Below are positions 9,322 to 18,601 of a stretch of 64,000 bases of DNA, in pieces. The notes beneath the pieces were generated by a model. The model was not told where the DNA came from and ran no database searches. It saw nothing but the letters and a program-made list of their open reading frames with translations. Within the stretch, counting starts at the first letter, position 1; every line of letters begins with the position of its first letter. A program made the position numbers and the translations under genes. The DNA comes from Pseudoalteromonas sp. EB27 (GTDB lineage: Bacteria; Pseudomonadota; Gammaproteobacteria; Enterobacterales; Alteromonadaceae). The DNA is taken from positions 121,819 to 185,818 of the forward strand of contig NZ_MTQD01000012.1 of assembly GCF_001974875.1 (NCBI RefSeq), read 5' to 3'.

Positions 9322-11172
9322 ATGAGTACAACAATGAGTGTAGAGCAACAAGAAATAGCCCAATACGTTTGTTTGCAAGCGCCTTTTACAATGCTTGATA
9401 GCAGCGCATACGAATATTTTGTAAATCATCTTGATATTATTTACCTCACCCGCGAAAACCAAACGCAGTGGTTACAAAGTGAAAACCCTAAACTATTTTT
9501 AATTCGCTCTGGTTTGTACGACCTAGTTGATGGCAAGGGGGATGTTGTTACACGCTTAGCGCAAGGTGATTATTTTGGTTTTCCGTCGCTGTTAACCGGC
9601 GAAGCAATTCAAAATAGGTTAGAGGTACAAAAAGAAGGCATAGTGTATATGCTCTCTCAAACGCATTTTGATTATTTACGCCGAGAATACAAATCGTTTG
9701 AGCAATACTTTGTACGCGCTCATGCTAACCGGTTGTTGTCATCGCATTATAAAAGTAAAAACGATAGTTGGTCTGAACGTAAAATATCAGAGCTGATGAC
9801 CCGCACAGCAATTACACTTTCGCCCGATGCAAGTATTAGGCAAAGCGCTAAAAAAATGAAAGAGCATGGTGTCTCGTCAATAATGATAACGCAGCACGCG
9901 CACTTAGTGGGAGTTGTGACTGACCGCGATTTACGTAACCGCGTACTTGCTGACGAGGTAGACCCACAAGATGCAGTCAGCAGTATTATGACCGCCAAGC
10001 CCAAGTTTATATTTGAAAATAACCGGGTGTTTTCGGCGCTGCACTTAATGCTTAAATACAATATTCATCATTTGCCCGTGCTCGACGAAAACCATAACCC
10101 GATAGGAATGATAACCAGCACCGATTTACTGCGCCAACAAAAAAGTGACCCCGTACAGCTTATTGGGCGCATATACAAAGCGCATACTGTTACTGATTTA
10201 AAACGCTACGCAAAAGAAATCCCCGAACTTTTGCGTGGTTTTTCGTACAACATTGACGACATATCGCTAATTGGTAAATTACTGAGTGGTTTAACTGATG
10301 CGCTTACATCGCGCCTTATTCATTTATTTCAAGAAGAGCATGGCGCAGCGCCAACCAGCTTTAGTTTTATTTGCTTTGGCTCGCAAGCACGAGAAGAACA
10401 AACCCTGCATTCAGATCAAGATAACGGCTTATTACTTCCAAACGACTTAACTCCCGAGCAACACGCTTACTTTAAAAGCATGGGGGAGTTTGTATGTGAA
10501 AACTTAGTTGAATGCGGCATTAGGCGTTGCCCAGGTAATATTATGGCAAGCAGCGATGAGTGCCGTATGAGCGTAAACGACTGGAGCGAGCGATTTTTTA
10601 AATGGATAAAAAGCCCAACGCCTGATGCAATGCTTAACTGTAAAATATTTTTTGACCTGCGATTTATTGAAGGCTCAAATACTTTATACACCGCTTTTTG
10701 CGAGCAATTAATTCGTATATCGCGTAACGACTTATTCTATGCCGCAATGGCAACCGACATAAGCAGCAACAGCGTGCCAATTGGTTTATTTAATAAATTT
10801 AAAACTGAAAAAACAGATCAAAATAATAAATATATAGATTTAAAAAAACGCGGTGTCGTAATTATAAATGACATAGTGCGGTTATACGCTTTAAAAGCGG
10901 GTATTAGGCGCGCCAACACACAAGAGCGGTTGGACGCACTACTAAAGCATAAACTGATCAGCAAAGAAGATATATACAACCTAAAAGACTGCTGGCGGTT
11001 CTTAACGCAGCTTCGCTTGAGTACACAAATAAACGAAGAGGGTTTACCGAGTAATTGTATTAACCCTAATAAATTAAACTCATTAGAGCGCCATCAACTA
11101 AAAGAAGCGTTTTACCTTGTTAAACAAGCGCAGCAAGCCGCCGCGTTTAAGTTTGCTCGTGGCAGTTTATAA
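9322..11172 (+). CDS. Cyclic-nucleotide-binding/CBS/DUF294 nucleotidyltransferase-like signalling protein
   Basis: A 616-residue soluble protein: a cNMP-binding-like beta barrel (about 25-140), a pair of CBS domains (about 155-275, containing GVVTDRDLRNRV and GMITSTDLLRQ), a DUF294 putative nucleotidyltransferase (about 300-440, with FGSQAREEQTLHSDQDNGLL, where the GS and the later Asp pair are the expected metal-binding positions) and the DUF294_C helical domain (about 455-610). Relatives resemble GlnD-type uridylyltransferases in their core, but their substrate is unknown. The same gene and the exonuclease after it sit beside crbS in Vibrio, which points to a role in carbon or acetate signalling. 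The start could also be ATG 9334; neither has a clear ribosome-binding site. Confidence 0.85.
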   Translation: MSTTMSVEQQEIAQYVCLQAPFTMLDSSAYEYFVNHLDIIYLTRENQTQWLQSENPKLFLIRSGLYDLVDGKGDVVTRLAQGDYFGFPSLLTGEAIQNRLEVQKEGIVYMLSQTHFDYLRREYKSFEQYFVRAHANRLLSSHYKSKNDSWSERKISELMTRTAITLSPDASIRQSAKKMKEHGVSSIMITQHAHLVGVVTDRDLRNRVLADEVDPQDAVSSIMTAKPKFIFENNRVFSALHLMLKYNIHHLPVLDENHNPIGMITSTDLLRQQKSDPVQLIGRIYKAHTVTDLKRYAKEIPELLRGFSYNIDDISLIGKLLSGLTDALTSRLIHLFQEEHGAAPTSFSFICFGSQAREEQTLHSDQDNGLLLPNDLTPEQHAYFKSMGEFVCENLVECGIRRCPGNIMASSDECRMSVNDWSERFFKWIKSPTPDAMLNCKIFFDLRFIEGSNTLYTAFCEQLIRISRNDLFYAAMATDISSNSVPIGLFNKFKTEKTDQNNKYIDLKKRGVVIINDIVRLYALKAGIRRANTQERLDALLKHKLISKEDIYNLKDCWRFLTQLRLSTQINEEGLPSNCINPNKLNSLERHQLKEAFYLVKQAQQAAAFKFARGSL

Positions 11173-11187
11173 TGATGGATTACTAAC

Positions 11188-11811
11188 ATGGTAAAAAAGC
11201 TGCTCACTCGGTATTTAAAGCGCCGTAAATTACTAGGCAAAAATGCCTTACAACAACGTTATTTGGTGATTGATTTAGAGCTCACTGGCCTTGATGCAAA
11301 ACAGCACGAAATTGTATCACTAGCGTGGGTGATAATAGATAACCAATGTATAAAAATGAGCGAGTCGCAGCACCTTATAAATAAAGACGTAAAAAGCCTA
11401 GCTCAAAGTCCTGTTTTTCATGGGATTAGCGATGATGCTATAGCAAAAGGGCAAAGCCTAAATAGTATATTAACGCAGTTAAGCAGACATTTTAGCGACT
11501 GTATTTTAGTGTTTCATAATGCCATGCTCGACTGGGGATTTTTAAAAATAGCGCTTAAAAATGCCAATATAACGATACGTCCCAAACTCATAATCGACAC
11601 ACTCCATATTGAACAAAAGCGCTTATTCCATCATTCAACTGAAATAAAACAAGATGATTTAACCCTAAATGCCTGTCGCACACGTTATGAGTTACCGAGC
11701 TATCATTGCCATCATGCCCTTACTGACGCACAAGCGACCGCCGAGTTACTGCTAGCCCAGTGCCATCAAATAAGCCGTGGCAAAGAGTTAAAAGTAGGCG
11801 AGTTGACGTAG
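11188..11811 (+). CDS. DnaQ-like 3'-5' exonuclease (DEDDh)
   Basis: A 207-residue exonuclease domain protein. Exo I is DLEL within VIDLELTGLD, Exo II lies in VFHNAMLDWGFL, and Exo III is HHALTDAQAT with the His-x4-Asp pattern of the DEDDh class. It resembles DNA polymerase III epsilon and RNase T-type enzymes, but there is no C-terminal polymerase-binding extension, so a role in replication proofreading is unlikely. It lies 15 bases after the CBS/DUF294 gene and is probably co-transcribed with it. Its real substrate is unknown. Confidence 0.85.
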   Translation: MVKKLLTRYLKRRKLLGKNALQQRYLVIDLELTGLDAKQHEIVSLAWVIIDNQCIKMSESQHLINKDVKSLAQSPVFHGISDDAIAKGQSLNSILTQLSRHFSDCILVFHNAMLDWGFLKIALKNANITIRPKLIIDTLHIEQKRLFHHSTEIKQDDLTLNACRTRYELPSYHCHHALTDAQATAELLLAQCHQISRGKELKVGELT

Positions 11812-11817
11812 GTTGGC

Positions 11818-11861
11818 TGTAGGCGGGGCTTTATGCCGCGCGAGATAAACTCCCGCCTACA
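11818..11861. repeat. REP-like palindromic element
   Basis: Perfect 10-base inverted arms TGTAGGCGGG / CCCGCCTACA enclose 24 bases that include GCTTTATGCCGCG, so smaller internal pairings of GCGG with CCGC are also possible. The form GTAGG.G.GGCTTTA..GCCGCG is typical of dispersed gammaproteobacterial REP elements. It sits just after the exonuclease gene and is much more GC-rich than its surroundings. Copy number cannot be judged from one window. Confidence 0.6.
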
Positions 11862-11949
11862 ATAAAGAGCAGTTTACTTTTATTGTTATCCGTATAACTA
11901 TAGGTACAGTTACGTAATCATTATTTACTAATTACTTCAAGGAACGAAC

Positions 11950-12684
11950 ATGAAACTCATCACTACTATTTTCTTAACCTTATTCCCACTTATCACTTTT
12001 GCTAATTCAAGCTTGCCTGCTAATCGCCATATTGCAGTGCAGGGTACTGCAGAGGTATTAGCAAAGCCCGATATGGCTAAGATTTCTTTTGAAGTAATAA
12101 GCTTTAAAGACAAATCACTTGATGCTAAACGTGATGTTGATGATCGAGTAAATTTGTTACTTAAAGGATTAAGCAAGTACGGTGTTAAGGAGACGGATGT
12201 TTCTGCTACAAGCCTGTTAACTTACAATGATGACGACAAGTTTAATGTCGAGAGCGGTACAGCAATTAATGCAGGATATGTAGCAACAAGAACACTTAAA
12301 GTAACATTAAGAAATATTGAAAAGTTGAATGATTTTATCGATTTTGCATTAAGTGTAAAAATTAATGAACTGACGAATATTGAGCTTATGTCTTCAAAAG
12401 CCGCGCAGTTAGAAGCTGAAGCAACACAAGGCGCAATAGATAACGCTATAGTTAAAGGGGGTAAGCTTGCTAAAGCATTTGGCGCAGAGCTTGGAAAAAT
12501 TTACAGTATTAATTCCAATTCTAACCGTTCAAGTTATGGTTATGGCGTAGATGATTTTGAGAGAATAGTTGTGAGCGGTTCTAAAGTTATTAGAAATCCA
12601 TTTGAGCAAGGTAGATACCTGCAAGAAACTATTACATTTAAATCATCAATAAACGTGGTGTTTGATTTAGAAGTAAATGAATAA
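11950..12684 (+). CDS. SIMPL-domain (DUF541) exported protein
   Basis: A 244-residue protein with a classical signal peptide (MKLITTIFLTLFPLITFANS, cleavage near residue 19) followed by a DUF541/SIMPL domain. The N-terminal strand HIAVQGTAEVLAKPDMAKISFEV is the hallmark of the family, where 'G.a.v...PD.a.i...v' is conserved. It is periplasmic or surface-associated. Relatives are linked to stress and oxidative damage, without a defined biochemical activity. AAGGAA precedes the ATG. It appears to be a single-gene unit. Confidence 0.88.
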   Translation: MKLITTIFLTLFPLITFANSSLPANRHIAVQGTAEVLAKPDMAKISFEVISFKDKSLDAKRDVDDRVNLLLKGLSKYGVKETDVSATSLLTYNDDDKFNVESGTAINAGYVATRTLKVTLRNIEKLNDFIDFALSVKINELTNIELMSSKAAQLEAEATQGAIDNAIVKGGKLAKAFGAELGKIYSINSNSNRSSYGYGVDDFERIVVSGSKVIRNPFEQGRYLQETITFKSSINVVFDLEVNE

Positions 12685-12763
12685 GTTAAAATTTTCATTT
12701 CAAATACATTTTCATAATGTAAGCTGGCTTTAAGTTTTTGATTAATTTGAAGGTAGCCATATT

Positions 12764-13426
12764 ATGAGCGATGAAAATAACACGTTAAAAGCACAAACTG
12801 AGGCAAAAATAGCCGCAGGGCGAAAAGGTAATCCTGATTTCATGAAAGGTGTTGATGAAACGATTGCACAAGCAAAAGCGTTTCAGCAAGGTGCTAATGC
12901 ACTTGATTTAAACCAAAGCGCACCAAGTTTTGAGTTACCAAATCAACATGGTCAATCGGTGCAGTTAACCGAGTTACTTGCTAAAGGACCTGTGGTTGTT
13001 ACTTTTTATCGTGGAAGTTGGTGTCCGTACTGCAATTTACAGCTCAAAGCGCTTCAAGCACGTTTACCTGAAATTCACGCATTAGGCGCACAATTGGTGG
13101 CTATTAGCCCGCAAGTACCCGATGGCTCACTTAGTGATGATGAAATAAGTAAAATGGATTTTTTAGTGCTGAGTGATCAAAATGCCGATGTAGCAGCAAG
13201 CTACGGCGTAGCATGGCAAGTACCTACATTTTTACTAGAGCATATGCGAGTAGACCGAGGCCTAAATTTAGAGTCGGTTAATAATGGCAATAGTCGTGTT
13301 TTACCGATCCCTGCCACCTTTGTTTTAGATAAACAAGGTAAAGTGACTTGGCGTTATGTTGATGTTGATTATCGTACTCGTTCTGAGCCAGAAGATATAA
13401 TTAGCGCATTAAAAAATTTAGTATAA
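12764..13426 (+). CDS. Peroxiredoxin-like AhpC/TSA family protein
   Basis: A 220-residue cytoplasmic thioredoxin-fold protein. An N-terminal helical extension (1-48) leads into an AhpC/TSA domain with FYRGSWCPYC at 81-90, so the peroxidatic-type Cys87 is followed by a second Cys at 90. This CxxC version characterises the 'peroxiredoxin-like family' rather than classical 2-Cys peroxiredoxins. The C-terminal half keeps the strand ATFVLDKQGKVTWRYVD. It probably reduces hydroperoxides; the reductant is not evident. GAAGGT precedes the ATG. Confidence 0.85.
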   Translation: MSDENNTLKAQTEAKIAAGRKGNPDFMKGVDETIAQAKAFQQGANALDLNQSAPSFELPNQHGQSVQLTELLAKGPVVVTFYRGSWCPYCNLQLKALQARLPEIHALGAQLVAISPQVPDGSLSDDEISKMDFLVLSDQNADVAASYGVAWQVPTFLLEHMRVDRGLNLESVNNGNSRVLPIPATFVLDKQGKVTWRYVDVDYRTRSEPEDIISALKNLV

Positions 13427-13455
13427 AAAACTTAATTTAAAAAGTCAGAACCATC

Positions 13456-13483
13456 AAAGAGCTTGCAATGCGTAAGCTCTTTA
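13456..13483 (+). terminator. Probable terminator hairpin
   Basis: Perfect 9-base stem AAAGAGCTT / AAGCTCTTT with a 9-base loop, 30 bases after the peroxiredoxin gene. The T run is short, so termination may be weak. Confidence 0.5.
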
Positions 13484-13604
13484 ACCTTAATTTAAAGTTT
13501 CTAATGCTTCCCTCTTATAATCAGATGCAAGGTCGATTACAATACAGCCATCTAAAAGGCGTATTGCCTTTATCTGCACGCTAAAAGAGTGGATTTTATA
13601 TTTC

Positions 13605-14621
13605 ATGGCAATCAAACTTGCAATTAATGGTTTTGGTCGTATTGGTCGAAATATTGTCCGCGCGTTATACGAGTCTGGTTTGAGCGACGATATAAAAATT
13701 GTTGCGATTAACGAACTTGCTGATCCTGAAGCTATTGCTCATTTATTAAAATACGACACATCCCACGGTCGTTTTTCTTTTCCTGTAAAACTTGGTGAAG
13801 ACACCATTAGTGTTGCAGGCGATACCATTGCACTTTTTTGTGAAGAAAACCCAATTGAATTACCTTGGCAAACGCTCGATGTAGACGTTGTACTTGAATG
13901 TACGGGTGTTTATCACTCGCGTGAACATGCGCAGCTACATATTACTGCAGGCGCTAAAAAGGTGTTGTTTTCACACCCGGCTGATAACGATGTTGATGCT
14001 ACGATTGTGTATGGCATTAACGACGATGAGCTTAAACGCGAGCACACAATTGTGTCTAACGGCTCGTGTACAACTAACTGTGTTGTGCCGGTTATTAAAG
14101 TATTAGATGATGCATTTGGTATTGAGTCGGGCGCTATTACAACGATTCATGCGTCGATGAACGATCAACAAGTGATTGATGGTTATCATCATGATTTACG
14201 CCGTACACGCGCTGCAAGCCAATCAATTATTCCAGTTGATACAAAGCTCGCCCGTGGTATAGACCGTATTTTACCTAAATTTAAAGGCCGTTTTGAAGCC
14301 ATCGCCGTACGTGTTCCTACTATAAATGTAACGGCAATGGATTTAAGTGTAACGGTTAATACCGATGTAGATTTAAACGCAGTAAATAATGCACTTAAAG
14401 CACAAGCAAAAGACCGCTTAGAAGGTATTTTAAGTTATACCGAAGAGCCGCTTGTATCGGTTGATTTTAATCACGACCCACATTCTTGTATTATTGATGG
14501 CACACAAACACGTGTTAGTCACAAACGACTGATAAAGTTATTAGTATGGTGTGATAACGAATGGGGTTTTGCTAATCGCATGCTCGACACAGCGCGTGCT
14601 ATGATGGCAGTGAATAAGTAA
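13605..14621 (+). CDS. epd: D-erythrose-4-phosphate dehydrogenase
   Basis: NAD-dependent oxidation of erythrose 4-phosphate to 4-phosphoerythronate, the first step of the DXP-dependent pyridoxal phosphate route. The 338-residue chain has the Rossmann start [10 protein letters not shown] and the GAPDH-family nucleophile Cys155 in SNGSCTTNC. It matches Epd rather than GapA in several places: INELAD near 36-40, [12 protein letters not shown], and the long conserved run ending [10 protein letters not shown]. It is the first gene of an epd-pgk-fba cluster, the order known from many gammaproteobacteria. No ribosome-binding site better than the one before ATG 13605 is visible. Confidence 0.93.
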   Translation: MAIKLAINGFGRIGRNIVRALYESGLSDDIKIVAINELADPEAIAHLLKYDTSHGRFSFPVKLGEDTISVAGDTIALFCEENPIELPWQTLDVDVVLECTGVYHSREHAQLHITAGAKKVLFSHPADNDVDATIVYGINDDELKREHTIVSNGSCTTNCVVPVIKVLDDAFGIESGAITTIHASMNDQQVIDGYHHDLRRTRAASQSIIPVDTKLARGIDRILPKFKGRFEAIAVRVPTINVTAMDLSVTVNTDVDLNAVNNALKAQAKDRLEGILSYTEEPLVSVDFNHDPHSCIIDGTQTRVSHKRLIKLLVWCDNEWGFANRMLDTARAMMAVNK

Positions 14622-14685
14622 TTTATTAATATAATAATTTTAAACGTATTTTTCAGGTTCAGTATCGTTAACTAAGGAGATGTTC

Positions 14686-15861
14686 ATGTCGGTCATAAAA
14701 ATGGCAGATTTAGATTTAAACGGCAAACGCGTATTAATTCGTGAAGATTTAAATGTACCAGTTAAAGCAGGTAAAGTGACGTCAGATGCGCGTATTCGTG
14801 CAGCACTACCTACTATTAAATTAGCGCTTGAGATGGGTGCTAAAGTAATGGTTATGTCACACCTTGGCCGTCCTACGGAAGGGGAATATGATGAAGAGTT
14901 TTCGCTAGCACCTGTCGCTGATTACTTAAACGATGCCCTTGAGCAAACTGTACGTTTAGAAAAAGATTACCTAAACGGTGTTGATATTGCTGATAACGAA
15001 GTTGTTGTTTTTGAAAATGTGCGCTTTAACAAAGGCGAGAAGAAAAACGACGAAGCCTTATCTAAGCAACTTGCAGCACTGTGTGATGTATATGTAATGG
15101 ATGCATTTGGTACGGCTCATCGTGCACAAGCATCTACCCATGGCGTTGGCTTATTTGCTGATGTGGCATGTGCAGGTCCATTGTTATCAGCTGAGCTAGA
15201 AGCGTTAGGCAAAGCACTTGATAACCCAGCGCGTCCATTAGTAGCGATTGTTGGTGGTTCTAAAGTATCTACTAAGCTAACCGTTTTAGATTCACTTTCT
15301 AAAATTGTTGACCAATTAGTTACTGGCGGCGGTATTGCAAATACCTTTATTGCTGCATCAGGTAGCCCAGTTGGTAAATCGCTTTACGAACCTGATTTAA
15401 TGGATGAAGCGAACCGTTTATGTGCAGCAGCGATTGCTAATAATGGTGAAATTCCGGTACCGACTGACGTAGTTGTTGGTAATGAGTTTTCTGAGTCTGC
15501 TGTAGCTACGCTTAAAGATGTAAGCGAAGTGACAAGCGACGATATGATTTTTGATATTGGTCCTGATACAGCGAGCAAGCTTGCAAAAATTATTGCAAAT
15601 GCGGGCACTGTTGTATGGAATGGTCCTGTTGGCGTGTTTGAGTTTGACCAATTTGGTAATGGTACTCGTGCTATTGCTCAAGCAATTGCTAACTCAAATG
15701 CGTTTTCGATTGCTGGTGGTGGTGATACCTTAGCCGCAATTGATAAATACGGCATTGCCGATAAAGTTTCTTATATTTCTACTGGTGGTGGTGCGTTCTT
15801 AGAGTTTTTAGAAGGCAAAAAACTTCCAGCAGTTGAAATGCTAGAGTCGCGCGCTAAGTAA
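14686..15861 (+). CDS. pgk: Phosphoglycerate kinase
   Basis: Reversible phosphate transfer between 1,3-bisphosphoglycerate and ADP in glycolysis and gluconeogenesis. The chain of 391 residues has the N-terminal substrate signature [21 protein letters not shown] and the C-terminal nucleotide loop [12 protein letters not shown] chose the ATG at 14686: AAGGAG lies six bases before it, and the resulting [16 protein letters not shown] matches the usual start. The ATG at 14680 directly touches the ribosome-binding site. It follows epd by 64 bases. Confidence 0.96.
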   Translation: MSVIKMADLDLNGKRVLIREDLNVPVKAGKVTSDARIRAALPTIKLALEMGAKVMVMSHLGRPTEGEYDEEFSLAPVADYLNDALEQTVRLEKDYLNGVDIADNEVVVFENVRFNKGEKKNDEALSKQLAALCDVYVMDAFGTAHRAQASTHGVGLFADVACAGPLLSAELEALGKALDNPARPLVAIVGGSKVSTKLTVLDSLSKIVDQLVTGGGIANTFIAASGSPVGKSLYEPDLMDEANRLCAAAIANNGEIPVPTDVVVGNEFSESAVATLKDVSEVTSDDMIFDIGPDTASKLAKIIANAGTVVWNGPVGVFEFDQFGNGTRAIAQAIANSNAFSIAGGGDTLAAIDKYGIADKVSYISTGGGAFLEFLEGKKLPAVEMLESRAK

Positions 15862-15875
15862 TTTTAGTAGCGTAA

Positions 15876-15998
15876 GGTGGGGGTTAATAGCCCTCACCGA
15901 CAATTAATTATTAAATACCTCTCACCCCAATTTAATAGTTAATTTAGACGGAATATTACTGCAAAGCAGTGGTTTTTCGTGGCGTTGTTATAACGCCA
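15876..15998 (+). promoter_or_regulatory. Three consecutive hairpins between pgk and fba
   Basis: The 200-base pgk-fba gap holds three inverted repeats: GGTGGGGG / CCCTCACC at 15876-15898, ACTGC-aaa-GCAGT followed by GGTTTTT near 15957-15975, and TGGCGTT-gttat-AACGCCA near 15979-15998. The middle one resembles a weak terminator. Together they may process the transcript or reduce read-through, giving fba a separate level of expression. Confidence 0.45.
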
Positions 15999-16061
15999 AA
16001 CTAACACATCCGTTCAAACTAGATGGTAGGGAACTACTGTCGATAAATTGGAGAATACCCA

Positions 16062-17126
16062 ATGGCTTTAATCAGTATGCGACAACTTTTAGATCATGCA
16101 GCAGAGCATGGTTACGGCGTACCTGCTTTTAACGTTAACAATCAAGAGCAAATGCGCGCAATAATGGAAGCGGCTGACAAAACAAACAGCCCAGTAATCG
16201 TTCAGGGATCAGCTGGTGCACGTGCTTATGCTGGTGCTCCATTTATTCGTCATATGATTTTAGCAGCCGTTGAAGAATGGCCACATATCCCCGTTGTTAT
16301 GCACCAAGATCACGGCACATCGCCAGGTGTATGTCAGCGTTCAATTCAGCTTGGTTTTTCATCAGTAATGATGGATGGCTCGTTAATGAGCGACGGTAAA
16401 ACCCCTTCAAGCTACGAATACAATGTAGAAGTAACGCGCGAAACTGTTGCTATGGCGCATGCCTGTGGTGTATCGGTTGAAGGAGAGCTAGGTGTGCTTG
16501 GTTCACTAGAAACAGGTGAAGCTGGCGAAGAAGATGGTGTTGGCGCAGAAGGGTTACTAACCACTGAGCAAATGCTAACAGATCCTGAAGAAGCGGCTGA
16601 CTTTGTAAATAAAACACACGTTGATGCACTTGCAATTGCCTGTGGTACTTCACACGGTGCTTATAAATTTACTCGCCCACCAACCGATGACATTTTAGCG
16701 ATTGATCGTATTAAAGCGATTCATGCGCGTATTCCTAACACGCATTTAGTGATGCATGGTTCGTCTTCTGTTCCACAAGAATGGTTAGAAATTATTAATC
16801 AGTATGGTGGCGAAATTCCAGAAACTTATGGTGTGCCGGTTGAACAGATTGTTGAAGGCATTAAGTTTGGTGTTCGTAAGGTAAATATTGATACCGATTT
16901 ACGTTTAGCATCTACCGGTGCAATTCGCCGTCATATGGCGCTAAACCCATCTAATTTCGATCCACGTAAATACCTAGCTGAAGCAACTAAAGCAATGACA
17001 GAGATTTGTGTTGCACGCTATAACTCGTTTGGTACTTCTGGTCAGGCTAGTAAAATTAAGCCAATTTCACTTGATGAAATGCACCTTAAATACTTAAGCG
17101 GCGAACTTGATCCTAAAATTAGATAA
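16062..17126 (+). CDS. fba: Class II fructose-bisphosphate aldolase
   Basis: Zinc-dependent cleavage and condensation of fructose 1,6-bisphosphate. The 354-residue sequence is the class II type B (Calvin-cycle-like) subfamily: MHQDHG carries metal and substrate ligands, VEGELG and the triose-phosphate loop [11 protein letters not shown] follow, and VMHGSSS and KVNIDTD complete the active site. TTGGAGAA precedes the ATG. It completes the epd-pgk-fba cluster and is followed by a strong terminator. Confidence 0.95.
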   Translation: MALISMRQLLDHAAEHGYGVPAFNVNNQEQMRAIMEAADKTNSPVIVQGSAGARAYAGAPFIRHMILAAVEEWPHIPVVMHQDHGTSPGVCQRSIQLGFSSVMMDGSLMSDGKTPSSYEYNVEVTRETVAMAHACGVSVEGELGVLGSLETGEAGEEDGVGAEGLLTTEQMLTDPEEAADFVNKTHVDALAIACGTSHGAYKFTRPPTDDILAIDRIKAIHARIPNTHLVMHGSSSVPQEWLEIINQYGGEIPETYGVPVEQIVEGIKFGVRKVNIDTDLRLASTGAIRRHMALNPSNFDPRKYLAEATKAMTEICVARYNSFGTSGQASKIKPISLDEMHLKYLSGELDPKIR

Positions 17127-17152
17127 TAAATCTATTTTAAAATAAATAGTTT

Positions 17153-17183
17153 AAAAGCCAGTAACCCAGTTGCTGGCTTTTTT
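17153..17183 (+). terminator. Rho-independent terminator after fba
   Basis: Stem AAAAGCCAG / CTGGCTTTT, extended inside by AAC / GTT with one mismatch, followed by six T. Confidence 0.9.
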
Positions 17184-17216
17184 AATGCCTGTACTTTTAT
17201 ATTACAGGTTACTATT

Positions 17217-17579
17217 GATCAGATCACTGTATTACCAACACCTTACTTTGGGATCACGCATTTACTAACACAGCCTTTTCGGATCATTACTTTACTAAGC
17301 CAAATACACTTTTGCGCTATTTTAGCCTCTGAGATAATTTGATCGTTATTTATTTGTACAAACAATCAACAACTTATGGCTTTGACTAGGTACAACTCTG
17401 ATCTGAGAGTAGATCGGCTTGGTAAAAATCTGATCCTTTATTTGGGGCTTAGTAAAATTTAGATCTATTTTTAAACGTATTGATTGTTACACAGGCGGGT
17501 TTGTTAATTTTAAAATAGCTTTAAAGTTACTTTTAAACGATCGATCTGTAAAAAAGTATTGGTTAGTAAAACAATGATC
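17217..17579. repeat. GATC-linked iteron-like repeat array (two opposed arrays)
   Basis: Twelve GATC sites fall in 363 bases (first bases at 17217, 17222, 17252, 17282, 17341, 17400, 17412, 17432, 17462, 17539, 17543, 17576). Several begin a repeat GATC-N5-TTTACTAA followed by G/C and C/A. Plus-strand copies start at 17222 (with ATTACCAA), 17252 and 17282, exactly 30 bases apart. Minus-strand copies read leftwards from 17465, 17435 (TTTACCAA) and, more diverged, 17403 (TGTACCTA), 30 and 32 bases apart. One further minus-strand copy reads from 17579. The two arrays face each other around about 17343. No DnaA box and no gene is present. The layout resembles initiator iterons or a Dam/SeqA site cluster; the function is unknown. 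Confidence 0.75.
17364..17376 (+). promoter_or_regulatory. Consensus IHF-binding site near the centre of the repeat array
   Basis: AATCAACAACTTA fits the IHF consensus WATCAANNNNTTR at every position. It lies between the two opposed GATC-repeat arrays, where a DNA bend would bring them together. Confidence 0.5.
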
Positions 17580-17589
17580 CCAGCTAATT

Positions 17590-17777
17590 TTGTATTATTT
17601 AATGATTTAACTAGCGACAAAAAGTAGATAATTTCAAAAATTAGCTATTTTATAAATTTATCGTAAATCTCTAATTATTACGTTAAATATTAAAAAGGTT
17701 TTAAAAATATGACGTTAATGAGGTTTTTTGTCACTAATTTGTGTTTTTTTTACCACCATTTTAATTTACACGTTACA
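17590..17777. other. AT-rich spacer upstream of phoB
   Basis: Very AT-rich stretch between the GATC repeats and the phoB Pho box. I see no gene, terminator or clear repeat in it. If the array is an origin-like element, this would be the natural unwinding region, but that is speculation. Confidence 0.4.
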
Positions 17778-17805
17778 CTTTCATAAAAATGTCATACTTA
17801 GTCAT
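17778..17805 (+). promoter_or_regulatory. Pho box upstream of phoB
   Basis: CTTTCAT-aaaa-ATGTCAT, two 7-base half-sites 11 bases apart, followed by TAGTCAT, as in the PhoB-binding consensus CTGTCAT-N4-CTGTCAT. It ends about 40 bases before the phoB start, which fits autoregulation of phoBR. Confidence 0.75.
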
Positions 17806-17846
17806 AATAATGAAAACTAATTCGATAGCGTAAGAGATAAATTGGA

Positions 17847-18536
17847 ATGTCACGTAAAGTACTAGTCGTAGATGACGAAGCTCCTATCAGGGAGATGTTG
17901 GTTTTTGTTTTAGAGCAAAATGGATTTCAAGCAATTGAAGCAGAAGATTACGACTCTGCTATTGCAGCTATGGTTGAACCTTACCCAGATATGGTTTTAC
18001 TTGATTGGATGTTACCAGGTGGAAGCGGTATTCAAATTGCTAAAAAGTTTAAGCAAAACGAACACACCCGCCAAATCCCAATTATTATGCTTACAGCCCG
18101 TGGCGAAGAAGAAGACAAAGTACGCGGCCTTGAAGTAGGTGCTGACGACTACGTCACTAAGCCATTTTCTCCTAAAGAGCTTATGGCACGTATTAAAGCG
18201 GTTATTCGCCGTGTATCGCCAACCTCATTAGAAGAGGCTATTGAAGTACATGGCCTGCGTTTAGATCCTATTTCGCATCGTGTTACCTCAGAAGGTAACG
18301 AGCTTGATATGGGGCCAACCGAATTTAGATTACTGCACTTTTTTATGACCCACCCAGAGCGTGTTTATAGTCGTGAACAACTGCTTGATCATGTATGGGG
18401 AACTAACGTTTACGTAGAAGATCGCACGGTTGATGTGCACATTCGTCGCCTACGTAAAGCAATTGGCCCACTTGGACACGACCGTTTAGTGCAAACTGTA
18501 CGTGGTGCTGGGTATCGTTTTTCAAGTAAGCTGTGA
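17847..18536 (+). CDS. phoB: Phosphate regulon response regulator PhoB
   Basis: A 229-residue OmpR-family regulator. The receiver (1-115) has the acidic pair D9/D10, phospho-acceptor D53 in LLDWMLPG and K105 in TKPF. The winged-helix domain (about 130-229) ends with the recognition helix and wing region [16 protein letters not shown]. When phosphorylated by PhoR under phosphate starvation it activates genes with Pho boxes, which are visible upstream of this gene and of pstS. TTGGA stands close before the ATG. phoR follows after 65 bases in the same direction. Confidence 0.96.
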   Translation: MSRKVLVVDDEAPIREMLVFVLEQNGFQAIEAEDYDSAIAAMVEPYPDMVLLDWMLPGGSGIQIAKKFKQNEHTRQIPIIMLTARGEEEDKVRGLEVGADDYVTKPFSPKELMARIKAVIRRVSPTSLEEAIEVHGLRLDPISHRVTSEGNELDMGPTEFRLLHFFMTHPERVYSREQLLDHVWGTNVYVEDRTVDVHIRRLRKAIGPLGHDRLVQTVRGAGYRFSSKL

Positions 18537-18601
18537 TCAGCTTAAAGCTTAGCTAATGTGTGAAATATGCATGTATTACTACTCTAAGGTAAAGTGAGTG
18601 T

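Noticed and set aside
17217..17579. The repeat array as a classical oriC
   Set aside because: No DnaA box close to TTATCCACA was found, and the neighbours are not mnmG, mioC or dnaA. An origin-like or regulatory site of another type remains possible.
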